From: a virus
Strand: one strand, 5' to 3'
Length of the DNA stretch: 40,325 bases
IMG/VR virus record: IMGVR_UViG_3300032084_002789
Span: 1-40,325 of that record
Shown here piece by piece: positions 31,149 through 39,083 of this stretch (within the stretch, counting starts at the first letter, position 1; the number at the start of each line of letters is the position of its first letter). Made by a program: the position numbers and the translations under genes. The notes under the pieces are model-generated. The model worked only from the letters and a program-made list of their open reading frames with translations. It did no database searches and was not told the DNA's origin.

Positions 31149-32223
31149 ATATTTTTGATCCTATAATCTTTGCACTTTGTTCCCATGAAAATTTATCTGC
31201 CGTTTTCAATCCATTTGAATTACTCTTTATATTATTTTTATACACATATCTCATGTAATCAACACCTTGATCAATCACTTTTTTATCTAAATTAGCCCAA
31301 TTTCCTGTGCTATGAAAAAATTTACCATCTTCAGCTATTTCCATATCTGTGATATTAATTAAATAACTATTATTACTATTAGCATATTCTGTATGAGCTG
31401 AATAATTTGTTAAAATAATAGGTTTATTCATAGCCATAGTTTCTAAAGCCTCGTTATTCCACCCCTCAGCCCTAGCTGGATAAATACCACAATCAGTATA
31501 AGCCATAATTCTAGCTAATTGTTTTTGAGATGGTAATCTCGGAATCATATGTATTTTATCCCCCAGTTTGGTGTTTTTGTACATATTTTGCCACTGTCCG
31601 TTTTCTTTATCTGTTAAAAACGGATTAGTATTAGCCATCCATAACTCTACATTATCTTTAGGTTCGAAAGCTTCATTGAATATGTGTACTAAGATATCAT
31701 GACCTTTGCGTATCTCCCATTTGCCAGCATTAAAGAATACATAATTTGGAGAAACATCAGCTTCATCTATAGAGATATTTTTATCAAATACATTTGTATC
31801 AACACCACAAGGGCATACAGTAATTTTTTTCTCTTCTATACCATTATTAATTAAGATGTTTTTTGCCCATGAACTTGGAGTAAATATGATATCAGAAATA
31901 TCGTATCCAATTTTCTCTACATCAGAAATTGAATCTATTTCAAAGAAACTATAAGTAGCATATATACTATTTTTAGTATGAGGCTTAATCACTAAATCAT
32001 GTGGATGCCATATTTTTAAACATGGGTTTGAAGGTGAATAGATTTGTTGTTGATTTTTTATATCTGAAATAATATTCTCTGTGTTCCAATGTTTTTCTGC
32101 TTCTACCTGACCGACAGGAAACAAAGAAATATTATTATTCTTTCTAAGTGCTTTCCATAAATTATAACCACTGATACCATAACCTACAGTATTAATAGCG
32201 CAAGACAAAGATAGTTTATTCAT
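31141..32223 (-). CDS. GT4 glycosyltransferase
   Basis: 360 aa. A retaining GT-B enzyme: an N-terminal Gly-rich ACAINTVGYGISGYNL (acceptor side), DIIFTPSSWAKNIL ... VCPCGVDTNVF, FNAGKWEIRKGHDIL starting the donor domain, and the donor-binding YPARAEGWNNEALETMAM with the Ex7E pattern. The start overlaps the stop of guaC (ATGA). It is the second clear GT4 in the window, the other being the middle domain of the 821-aa protein. Sugar unknown. Confidence 0.9.
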   Translation of the reverse strand: MNKLSLSCAINTVGYGISGYNLWKALRKNNNISLFPVGQVEAEKHWNTENIISDIKNQQQIYSPSNPCLKIWHPHDLVIKPHTKNSIYATYSFFEIDSISDVEKIGYDISDIIFTPSSWAKNILINNGIEEKKITVCPCGVDTNVFDKNISIDEADVSPNYVFFNAGKWEIRKGHDILVHIFNEAFEPKDNVELWMANTNPFLTDKENGQWQNMYKNTKLGDKIHMIPRLPSQKQLARIMAYTDCGIYPARAEGWNNEALETMAMNKPIILTNYSAHTEYANSNNSYLINITDMEIAEDGKFFHSTGNWANLDKKVIDQGVDYMRYVYKNNIKSNSNGLKTADKFSWEQSAKIIGSKIYG

Positions 32224-33335
32224 GTTTTTTCATATACCTTATTATGAGTATTGTGAACTTTGATAAATGTAGTTTTTTTAGGCAGATCTTTTAAAGACTT
32301 AGAACCAACATAAGTGCAACAGCTTCTTAAACCTCCTAATATATCTAATATAGTATTTTCGGTGGTGCCTTTGTATGGTATCGTTACACATTTACCTTCG
32401 CTGGTTCTATAGTCTGCTACTCCGCCATTATGTTTTTGCATAGCTTCTCTGCTACTCATACCATAAAATTTTAATGACACTTTTCTTTTTTCTGTGTTAT
32501 ATTTCGGATCAAAAGGTTGCCACCATTCTTTATTTCGATTATTGTCTTCGCCTAAAGTTTTACATTTCCATTCATACTGCCATTCTCCTTCGCAACAATC
32601 AGTACCAGCAAGCATACCTCCTAACATAACAAAGTCTGCATTAGCTCCAAAAGCTTTACAAATATCACCAGCAGCTTTACAACCGCCGTCACTACAAATA
32701 TGTCCGTACAATCCATGTGCAGCATCAACACACTCAATAATCGCTGATAACTGTGGATAGCCTATGCCTGTTTTAAGCCTAGTAGTACATACACTGCCGG
32801 GACCAATTCCAACTTTTACTATATCGACACCGCCATGCAATATTAATTCTTCGGTCATTTCTGGAGTAACAACATTACCTGCCATTATAATAATATCTGG
32901 ATACCATTCTCTAATCTTTTTAATTGTTGATACAAATTTTTCATTATATCCATTAGCTACATCTACACAAAGATTAGGCTTGTACTCTAATCTGTCATAT
33001 ACTATAGATAATTTCTGAATATCGGCCTCAGATATTCCTGTAGAATAAAAAGCATACTGCTTATTTGAGGAAAAATATTCGATTAATTCTTCACTCTTGT
33101 AATGCTTGTGTAAACAAGTTATACAATCAAAGCTGGAAAGCGCATCCTCCATTTCCATAGAGCCTGTGGTATCCATATTTGCAGCCATGATAGGTACGCA
33201 GTTGAGTTCTCTTGTAGAATGAGGGAATTTAAAAATTCTATTTAGATCGACTTCAGATCTACTAGAAATATTAGACCTTTTAGGTCTAATTAAAACATTA
33301 TCAAAATCTAACTTAACGTCTTCTATAATTTTCAT
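32220..33335 (-). CDS. guaC: GMP reductase
   Basis: 371 aa, slightly longer than the ~347-aa bacterial enzyme. It converts GMP to IMP with NADPH. The IMPDH/GMPR barrel is complete: FDNVLIRPKRS, MDTTGSMEM, HKHYKSEE, catalytic Cys183 in GPGSVCTTR, and the C-terminal SSREAMQKHNGG block with SEGKCVTIPYKG and ILGGLRSCCTYVG. The HKHY and KHNGGVADYR/SEGK patterns are those of GMP reductase rather than IMP dehydrogenase, and no CBS domains are present. For an AT-rich phage, moving guanine nucleotides to IMP, and thus adenine, is a sensible use. Its gene is embedded in glycosyltransferases. Confidence 0.92.
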   Translation of the reverse strand: MKIIEDVKLDFDNVLIRPKRSNISSRSEVDLNRIFKFPHSTRELNCVPIMAANMDTTGSMEMEDALSSFDCITCLHKHYKSEELIEYFSSNKQYAFYSTGISEADIQKLSIVYDRLEYKPNLCVDVANGYNEKFVSTIKKIREWYPDIIIMAGNVVTPEMTEELILHGGVDIVKVGIGPGSVCTTRLKTGIGYPQLSAIIECVDAAHGLYGHICSDGGCKAAGDICKAFGANADFVMLGGMLAGTDCCEGEWQYEWKCKTLGEDNNRNKEWWQPFDPKYNTEKRKVSLKFYGMSSREAMQKHNGGVADYRTSEGKCVTIPYKGTTENTILDILGGLRSCCTYVGSKSLKDLPKKTTFIKVHNTHNKVYEKT

Positions 33336-33336
33336 G

Positions 33337-34173
33337 TTAATCTACTATCATAATTTGACTTGGGTTATAGTACATTCTAAAGTCATTGTGTAAAATTTTT
33401 AAATTTTTATGTAGCATGACATGCTCGCAACTTTCTCCTGAGTAATTATTTAATTCATAGCATGCTTTATATATTGCTGCACCACCAAATCCGCTAAATA
33501 CAGATATAGGATATGATCCTATGGGTAAATCAAAATATGGAAACCACATCATTTCATAGTATTCCCAACTATTAAGCCTAAAAGCAAAAGAATCATAATT
33601 CCTATAATGATCTTGTGATTTAGAAGGAAAATTTATATAGGAATTACCACATATGGCAGATATATTTTCATTACTTGCTAACCAACCAAAGCTATTTAAT
33701 ATTCCGTTTATGCTGATATCCAAAAAGTCCAAATCAATAACTATATAGTAATCGAAGTCACCTTTTACAGCATTGGATAAATTATAGCATTTATTTCTAG
33801 CATTAGCCATATTTGTTGTTCTGACTTCTGATTTGGATAAAGGCATGTAGGATGTTTTAATTTGCTCACTATACAAGTTAAAATTCTCATAACCCGGTTG
33901 AGATATTTTTTGTTTTATTAATGCGGGCGTGTCGTCTATTGAGTCATTTTCATATATATATACTTTTGAGTCATGATGGAAATTCTCTAACAGTAATCTA
34001 AGTTGTCTTAAGCTATAATTAAATTCTTGTTTGATATTTCTTGCTAAAGAAAAAACTGCTATTTTTTTATCAGTAGCAAAGTTCTTACCACTCTCTAATT
34101 GATTTTGATATAACTCAGTGAATTCTTTGCTTGTGGGAAAAATTTCGTTTATATCGTAAATTAAATTATTCAT
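33337..34173 (-). CDS. CAP59-like (GT69-type) glycosyltransferase
   Basis: 278 aa. KIAVFSLARNIKQ, then VYIYENDSIDDTP, NMANARNKCYN, the acidic DYYIVIDLDFLD, and WFPYFDLPIGSYPISVFSGFGG follow the order seen in the fungal capsule mannosyltransferase family (CAP59/CMT1) and in bacterial relatives. The acidic cluster around DLDF is the likely metal/donor site. No membrane anchor, unlike the fungal enzymes. It probably transfers mannose or a related hexose. That would fit with the GDP-mannose 3,5-epimerase encoded nearby, though this link is inference. Confidence 0.75.
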   Translation of the reverse strand: MNNLIYDINEIFPTSKEFTELYQNQLESGKNFATDKKIAVFSLARNIKQEFNYSLRQLRLLLENFHHDSKVYIYENDSIDDTPALIKQKISQPGYENFNLYSEQIKTSYMPLSKSEVRTTNMANARNKCYNLSNAVKGDFDYYIVIDLDFLDISINGILNSFGWLASNENISAICGNSYINFPSKSQDHYRNYDSFAFRLNSWEYYEMMWFPYFDLPIGSYPISVFSGFGGAAIYKACYELNNYSGESCEHVMLHKNLKILHNDFRMYYNPSQIMIVD

Positions 34174-34175
34174 AA

Positions 34176-34706
34176 TTATATATTAAAAAAATACCATCTA
34201 TTGTAAGTGTTAATGTTTTCGGAAGAGTTTATGTGTTCTAGATAGCCATAAATATCGTTCCAATCAGAATAGATCATTTGATGAGGCACTGTGCCAAAAA
34301 GCCAATCAGGAGCATGTTCTTTACCCTGTGCCATATGTATTATAATAGGTTTCTTCTGTCGATTTGCCCAAAAAATTTCTTCATAAGTACCGCAAGGGTG
34401 AATATCTAAATCTAAGTTTACAATCAAAAAATCACTTATATCTACTAATCTAAGATCTACAGACCTAATAATTTTCATCATAGAGCTTAACTCATCATAC
34501 CTTTTTTTGGATTTGAGTTTGTGTTTAACCATGTGAGTATCACTGTCCTCTAATCCTATCTCTGTGGGCTTCAGTATAGGATTAAATACTAATATGCCTA
34601 AAGACTCAAGGAATGGAGATATTTCTTCTCTCCAACCTCTGCCTTTATCAGACACTCGATCAATTGCTCCTGCTAGATATACTCTTTGATTCTTTAGTCT
34701 ATTCAT
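34176..34706 (-). CDS. nucleoside 2-deoxyribosyltransferase-like protein
   Basis: 176 aa. VYLAGAIDRVSDKGRGWREE, then FLESLGILVFNP, VDLRLVDISDFLIVNLD and CGTYEEIFWANRQKKPIII match the nucleoside deoxyribosyltransferase/DUF4406 superfamily, where the first segment binds the nucleotide and the Glu of TYEE is the nucleophile candidate. These proteins swap bases on deoxyribose or hydrolyse modified nucleotides. It may adjust nucleotide pools together with GMP reductase, dCMP deaminase and ribonucleotide reductase. It shares an ATGA junction with the 31-aa peptide upstream. Confidence 0.8.
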   Translation of the reverse strand: MNRLKNQRVYLAGAIDRVSDKGRGWREEISPFLESLGILVFNPILKPTEIGLEDSDTHMVKHKLKSKKRYDELSSMMKIIRSVDLRLVDISDFLIVNLDLDIHPCGTYEEIFWANRQKKPIIIHMAQGKEHAPDWLFGTVPHQMIYSDWNDIYGYLEHINSSENINTYNRWYFFNI

Positions 34707-34798
34707 TTATATATTGATTGTTTGTAACGAATTATACCGTCTTGAAAACCTTTATAAGCCACCCAGATAAATAAAAAAGCCATCATATTTTCTAACAT
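34703..34798 (-). CDS. 31-aa membrane-type peptide
   Basis: A short gene in the apparent gap between the deoxyribosyltransferase-like gene and the 173-aa gene. It reads MLENMMAFLFIWVAYKGFQD then GIIRYKQSIYK: one hydrophobic stretch (MMAFLFIWVAY) followed by a basic tail. Its start lies 7 bp inside the end of the upstream gene and its stop makes an ATGA overlap with the next start, the standard junction here. That argues for translation. It could be a tiny membrane peptide; function unknown. Confidence 0.65.
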   Translation of the reverse strand: MLENMMAFLFIWVAYKGFQDGIIRYKQSIYK

Positions 34799-35313
34799 AT
34801 TATACCTAATTTCTGATTATATATTTTTATTGTTTTTTGAGCCGATATAGTATTTTGACTAATAAGATTATTAATTTTAGTAGTGTAACTGAGACCAGAC
34901 CATTTATCACATAATAATATTTTGTCGTTGTCATATTCGCTACCTAAAAAACTAGCTAAATTATGATGACCTGAATTTAAGTAGGTCTTTATAAAATCTT
35001 GACTCCATCTGCAAACTTTAAGACAAAAAGGAACTAGTTCCATTGGGAATTGAATATCTATCGGGAGCACTAGACATATTTTCTTATTAAAAACAGATGT
35101 AATATATTCGGTTATATTAGTCATGTTAAAAGCACAGAAAGTATTTAAACCTAATATGTAATCATATTTTGCATCTATGAAATCTTTAAGCAAGCATACA
35201 TTTTTGTTATTAAAAGCTATATTATTTTTAATAGCTATATAAGACATGTGTGCAGCTGAAGCTTTTTCTAATGACTTTTCTTTAGATAAATATTTAAATA
35301 AAATTTTAGACAT
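34792..35313 (-). CDS. hypothetical protein, 173 aa
   Basis: Soluble protein with several Cys and Asn/Ile/Lys-rich composition. Segments such as CLLKDFIDAKYDYILGLNTFCAF and KICLVLPIDIQFP suggest an alpha/beta fold. It overlaps the 120-aa gene upstream by 8 bp. No motif recognised. The operon starting with the macro-domain gene carries it, so it may belong to an early function. Confidence 0.7.
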   Translation of the reverse strand: MSKILFKYLSKEKSLEKASAAHMSYIAIKNNIAFNNKNVCLLKDFIDAKYDYILGLNTFCAFNMTNITEYITSVFNKKICLVLPIDIQFPMELVPFCLKVCRWSQDFIKTYLNSGHHNLASFLGSEYDNDKILLCDKWSGLSYTTKINNLISQNTISAQKTIKIYNQKLGIIC

Positions 35314-35668
35314 GATCTATATCAAATTCAGGTAAAGAATCAAGTGCGTCTTTGCAGTAGACATCATTAATTATAAACATAATCAGATCACTTGTAATAT
35401 TTTTAATATTATTTCGAGTTTCTAATCGCTCTTGTTCTGTATAACCATACGAAAAACTATCCGATGGATCTTTAATTGTATCAAACCCAAGCATATATTT
35501 AGTAATAATTTTATCTATGTTTTTTTCATCTATATTGATGTCTATAAACTTATCCAGTGTATTGTTTAATTTTTCAACTATAGATAGCATTTTAGAATCA
35601 TTAGATTCTTGGTATTTGAATTTAATTCTATTTTTAAGCCAACTTATGTCTTTAACTATGTGATTCAT
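35306..35668 (-). CDS. hypothetical protein, 120 aa
   Basis: All-helical, soluble, acidic protein (LSIVEKLNNTLDKFID, NIKNITSDLIMFIINDVY). A polar FSYGYTEQERLETR segment lies in the middle. No motif, Cys pair or membrane helix. It overlaps the macro-domain gene by 17 bp at its start and the 173-aa gene by 8 bp at its end, so it is part of the same translated unit. Not recognised. Confidence 0.7.
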   Translation of the reverse strand: MNHIVKDISWLKNRIKFKYQESNDSKMLSIVEKLNNTLDKFIDINIDEKNIDKIITKYMLGFDTIKDPSDSFSYGYTEQERLETRNNIKNITSDLIMFIINDVYCKDALDSLPEFDIDHV

Positions 35669-36200
35669 ATATATGTGTAAATGTAGGTTTTTTTAAAGTG
35701 TCTAAAATAAGTTCTTTTACGATATTCCAACTGCAACCAGAAATTCCAGCATTAAATTTAGGAGAGTATATTTGAATAGTTAAATCATTCTCTAGCTTAT
35801 ATTGTTTTAGATAGTGTTGAACTTTATACAAGCAAGATCCTAAAAAGAAATAATTTAAAGGTCTAGGATTTGTTTGCGATATAATACCTGTTTGACAAAT
35901 CATGTTAGCAACAATAATTTCGTTTCTAAATTTATTATTCTTAGAGACAGTTACAAATTGAGTATGTCCGAGAGCTGTTCTGATTTTAGTAGCCCCTAGC
36001 ATGTGATAATTTTCTTTAGCTAAAGGAAAAGCTTCGGCTATTGTTTTATTAAAACCAGCACCGAAAGTATTCATATTATTGCATACATTGAGAATCAGAA
36101 CAGAATTATCTGTTTGCGATACGGTCTGTTTTGCATCGCTAATGATATTATACTTTTTACTAAGTATAGATATATTTGAATTTTTATCTTTGGTGAGCAT
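35652..36200 (-). CDS. macro-domain (ADP-ribose-binding) protein
   Basis: 182 aa. The macro fold is readable: SVLILNVCNNMNTFGAGFNKTIAEAF (the GAGFN loop that grips ADP-ribose), LGHTQFVTVS, IIVANMICQTGI, and IYSPKFNAGISGCSW (second phosphate loop). This is the Poa1p-like/phage macro type that removes phosphate or ADP-ribose. Phages use such proteins to erase ADP-ribosylation or to process Appr-1''-phosphate left by tRNA repair. A strong promoter lies just upstream, so it heads an operon. AAGGA lies 7 nt from the ATG. Confidence 0.8.
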   Translation of the reverse strand: MLTKDKNSNISILSKKYNIISDAKQTVSQTDNSVLILNVCNNMNTFGAGFNKTIAEAFPLAKENYHMLGATKIRTALGHTQFVTVSKNNKFRNEIIVANMICQTGIISQTNPRPLNYFFLGSCLYKVQHYLKQYKLENDLTIQIYSPKFNAGISGCSWNIVKELILDTLKKPTFTHIYESHS

Positions 36201-36221
36201 TTGAATGTCCTTGTTTCTCTT

Positions 36222-36250
36222 ATTATAGCACGAAGATTTCTATTAGTCAA
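36222..36250 (-). promoter_or_regulatory. sigma70-type extended -10 promoter for the macro-domain operon
   Basis: On the minus strand TTGACT (36250-36245), then exactly 17 nt, then TATAAT (36227-36222) preceded by TGC, an extended -10. It overlaps the stop of the small Cys-rich gene. The ATG is about 20 nt downstream, leaving room for a leader with the AAGGA site. Quality is close to consensus, so host polymerase should use it. Confidence 0.8.
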
Positions 36251-36519
36251 TCTGATTTTTTAGCTTTCCAGAAACCTTTAGGACATTCTTGATCAGCCCA
36301 TGCTAATTTATTCATAAATTCTTTTCTATTTGTTAAATTACAACCACATATATTGCATGTCGCGTCCTCACTCTTCGGCTTTTTGCTGTAGTGTTCACAC
36401 GAAGTACATATATTATATCTTTCTAGAATCTCCTCTTTGGAGCATGTAGGAAAGCCTTCTATACAATGCCAAAAAAGAGAGTAAAAAAATCTAGATATTC
36501 TTTTAATTTGTTTGATCAT
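36247..36519 (-). CDS. small Cys-rich zinc-ribbon-like protein, 90 aa
   Basis: Eight cysteines. The pattern CTSCEHYS ... CNICGCN ... DQECPKGFW forms two CxxC knuckles plus single Cys residues, likely a zinc fold. The N-terminus is hydrophobic and basic (KRISRFFYSLFWHCI), but too short for a sure anchor. The gene overlaps the epimerase gene by 17 bp. Such small ribbons occur next to glycosyltransferase genes in aquatic phages in my recollection; function unknown. Confidence 0.7.
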   Translation of the reverse strand: MIKQIKRISRFFYSLFWHCIEGFPTCSKEEILERYNICTSCEHYSKKPKSEDATCNICGCNLTNRKEFMNKLAWADQECPKGFWKAKKSD

Positions 36520-37510
36520 TTTGGGTTTGTTTTTGAATCCATTCGTAAGTAAGCGTAATACCTTCTAATAAATTATATTTCGGTTCCCAGTTTAGTTTTT
36601 CTTTAATTAATCTATTATCGGAATTTCTACCATTGACACCCGTAGGACCTGGTATATTATTAACAGTGATATTTTTACCAGATAAAGTTGCAATCATTTT
36701 TGCAAAATTATTTATGCTGATCATTTCTTCAGATCCGATATTAACAGGACCCATAAAATTATCTGATCTGATTAATTTAATTGTTGCGTCTACACAGTCA
36801 TCAATATATAAAAAAGATCTGGTTTGTTTACCTGTTCCCCAAACTTCAATAGTATCTTCAGAAGAAGCCTCTGCTATTTTTCTACACAAGGCGGCTGGGG
36901 CTTTTTCTTTTCCGTCCTTATAAGTTCCCTCTGGGCCATAAATATTGTGATATCTAGCAACTCTTACATTTAAATTATGATTACGATTGTAAGCAAAATA
37001 TATTCTTTCACTAAAAAGTTTTTCCCATCCATATTCACTATCTGGTGCGGCTGGATATGCTGATGATTCTTCGCATTTAGGATTGTCTGGATCCATTTGG
37101 TTATATTCTGGGTATACACAAGCACTACTACTATAAAAAACTCTTTTAGCATTAAATAGCGTAGCGTATTGGCATGTTAATAGGTTGACAGTAGCAGAAT
37201 TCGTCATTACATTAGCGTCGTTATCTCCTGTAAAAATATATCCAGCACCACCCATATCAGCAGCTAATTGATAAACTTCGTCAAAACTATTTTTATCATC
37301 TTTATGAGATTCTTGATTTGGGGCTCGCATTGCTTTTTGCATCACACTTGGATATCTTAAATCTCCAACAATAAAATCATCAGCTAGGCTTTCGCTAAAC
37401 ATAGGCTTTTTAAGGTCTACAGATCTTACCCAAAAACCTTCTTTTTTTAGTCTTTTTACTAAATGACTACCTATAAAACCACCTCCGCCAAATACTAAAG
37501 CTGTTTTCAT
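36503..37510 (-). CDS. GDP-mannose 3,5-epimerase-like SDR enzyme
   Basis: 335 aa, against ~377 in plant GME. NAD loop GGGGFIG is at 8-14 and the pair Tyr160-x3-Lys164 in SEYGWEKL. The GME-specific residues are present and correctly spaced: Cys131 (SSACVYPEY) and Lys203 (EKAPAALCRK), 72 residues apart as in Arabidopsis (Cys145, Lys217). AADMGGAGYIF, HNIYGPEGTYKDG, TRSFLYIDDCVD and GPTGVNGRNSDN also match. It turns GDP-D-mannose into GDP-L-galactose or GDP-L-gulose. Upstream of it in the message is a sulfotransferase, so an L-sugar-containing sulfated glycan is a reasonable guess. Confidence 0.85.
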   Translation of the reverse strand: MKTALVFGGGGFIGSHLVKRLKKEGFWVRSVDLKKPMFSESLADDFIVGDLRYPSVMQKAMRAPNQESHKDDKNSFDEVYQLAADMGGAGYIFTGDNDANVMTNSATVNLLTCQYATLFNAKRVFYSSSACVYPEYNQMDPDNPKCEESSAYPAAPDSEYGWEKLFSERIYFAYNRNHNLNVRVARYHNIYGPEGTYKDGKEKAPAALCRKIAEASSEDTIEVWGTGKQTRSFLYIDDCVDATIKLIRSDNFMGPVNIGSEEMISINNFAKMIATLSGKNITVNNIPGPTGVNGRNSDNRLIKEKLNWEPKYNLLEGITLTYEWIQKQTQNDQTN

Positions 37511-38136
37511 TATTTTATACCTTTATAATAATTAAATCGATTAAAATCTTCTTCATAAAATTCTATAGCCCTATCTAATAGTGCTTTTCTTTTGAAATAT
37601 TTTTGATAAGGGTAGTGCTCTGATTTATTTAATAGTGGCAAATCATCATCAATGCAAATTTTATCTTTAATAAATTCCCAATCTTGCTGTATCGTTTCGA
37701 ATTTACCTATAAAATCTAAAGACCTATTTATATCTTTTTGCCATCTGTCTACACAGACATGCAGCGGAACTAAATGTAACATTATAGCCATATCCGTTCT
37801 TTGCCATAAATCAGTTTTTTGAATATCTTGAGACACTACGTTAAACATATCGGAAAGTTTCCAATCTAACTTATGTCCTAATTCTACTAAATCTAATATA
37901 TTATTCATTTCTTTGTGTATATTTTTCCATCTCCAAGCGCCCAATATAGAAGCTAGTCTATCTAAAGGGTTTCTAACTATAGTCCAAGTAAAAATATTAT
38001 TAATATTTATTCTTTTTACAGATTTAATATCGTGATAGCCTTGCCTATTATAACATTGTAAAAAATCATATTTGTTAACAATAGCGATTTGACTTGTTCC
38101 AGCTGTTTTAGGTATATGAAAAAAAATACCTTTCAT
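37510..38136 (-). CDS. sulfotransferase family protein
   Basis: 208 aa. FFHIPKTAGTSQI at 5-17 is the classic 5'-phosphosulfate loop and WTIVRNPLDRLAS at 51-63 the 3'-phosphate motif, both needed for PAPS. No signal or membrane segment. It shares a one-base overlap with the epimerase downstream and lies after an RgpF-like transferase. It is unlike the other sulfotransferase in sequence beyond the motifs, so the two probably act on different positions or acceptors. Confidence 0.88.
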   Translation of the reverse strand: MKGIFFHIPKTAGTSQIAIVNKYDFLQCYNRQGYHDIKSVKRININNIFTWTIVRNPLDRLASILGAWRWKNIHKEMNNILDLVELGHKLDWKLSDMFNVVSQDIQKTDLWQRTDMAIMLHLVPLHVCVDRWQKDINRSLDFIGKFETIQQDWEFIKDKICIDDDLPLLNKSEHYPYQKYFKRKALLDRAIEFYEEDFNRFNYYKGIK

Positions 38137-38147
38137 TATTTTCCCTA

Positions 38148-39077
38148 CTATTTTATTGTTATGGATGATCGGGTTAAATATTTATAATTTACTATTGGTT
38201 TATTATCAAAGTGCAACCATTGTATCTGTATAGATCTAGTATTTTTATGTATAATTTTACCATACATATTAACATCTTCTAATAAATAACAATAATCATT
38301 ATAAGTTATGCGTAAATGTAATTTTTTATATTGTTTATTATAAATAACATATGAATCTAATATAGTTGGCAGTATCTTTAACTTTTGATAGGTTACTAGA
38401 TAGCCAAAAATTCTTTCAAGAGAGTGACAAAATGTGCCTTGTTTCGCATATCTGTCATCAACTTTCCCTGTTTCTGTTTTTAGCAATTTGTCTAAAGCAT
38501 TATAGTACTTGCTCAGAATATTTTTATAGACTTGGGTTTTACCCATAAACATTGAACCAGCAGCAAATGCGTGCATAGATAATGTTTCATAATTAATATT
38601 CAATATTTTACAAAGTTGCAGTATCTTATTGTGGTTGTATCCTTCATTATTTTTTAATGTTAAAAATTTGACAGAACACATCCCTACATGTTCTCTACTT
38701 AATAAATTTAAGTTTTTATGTAAATCTTGAGCATTGCCAATTAGACTATCGATAAGCACTGTACCCCAATCAACATGCATTTTTGTTCCCCAGTTAGATT
38801 TTTTTGAATGAACTTTTATGAAAGATGGAAATTTTTGATAATCTAAATCTTTAATTTGTTTTAAAAAAGGAGCAATATCAACACCGTAATTATCATGATA
38901 GTCAATTTTATGAAAAATGAATTTATGTTTATTTAATAAATTATTTAATGTTTGATTATTTTTATGTCTTTTACCTAAAGAAAGATCTATTGGTAGGTTG
39001 CATCTATATGCTAGTTTAATTATATCCTCTATACGATCAATATCATACATAGAGCATAGTATTATTGCTTTATTCAT
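38148..39077 (-). CDS. RgpF-like glycosyltransferase with C-terminal module
   Basis: 309 aa. NYGVDIAPFLKQI, FIKVHSKKSNWG and FAAGSMFMGKTQVY match the block order of rhamnan-synthesis F-type proteins, also seen in the C-terminal domains of the 533- and 821-aa enzymes. Residues from about 240 on (SYVIYNKQYKKLHLR ... MYGKIIHKNTRSIQIQWLHF) resemble weakly the C-terminal module of the two GT2-like genes. It lies directly after the large Cys-rich gene, which may be its acceptor. Confidence 0.8.
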   Translation of the reverse strand: MNKAIILCSMYDIDRIEDIIKLAYRCNLPIDLSLGKRHKNNQTLNNLLNKHKFIFHKIDYHDNYGVDIAPFLKQIKDLDYQKFPSFIKVHSKKSNWGTKMHVDWGTVLIDSLIGNAQDLHKNLNLLSREHVGMCSVKFLTLKNNEGYNHNKILQLCKILNINYETLSMHAFAAGSMFMGKTQVYKNILSKYYNALDKLLKTETGKVDDRYAKQGTFCHSLERIFGYLVTYQKLKILPTILDSYVIYNKQYKKLHLRITYNDYCYLLEDVNMYGKIIHKNTRSIQIQWLHFDNKPIVNYKYLTRSSITIK

Positions 39078-39083
39078 ATTTGA

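Noticed and set aside
32220-33335. IMP dehydrogenase instead of GMP reductase
   Set aside because: No CBS domains, and the HKHY and KHNGG/SEGK patterns match GMP reductase.
145-38548. Many plus-strand open frames, e.g. 8044-8406, 13767-14147, 15450-15857, 18626-18994, 19091-19369, 36633-36923
   Set aside because: All lie antisense within minus-strand genes that have clear motifs, ribosome sites or overlaps. Their translations are low-complexity, with no recognisable domains. The GC-rich plus-strand frames opposite the Cys-rich proteins simply reflect the codon bias of those genes.
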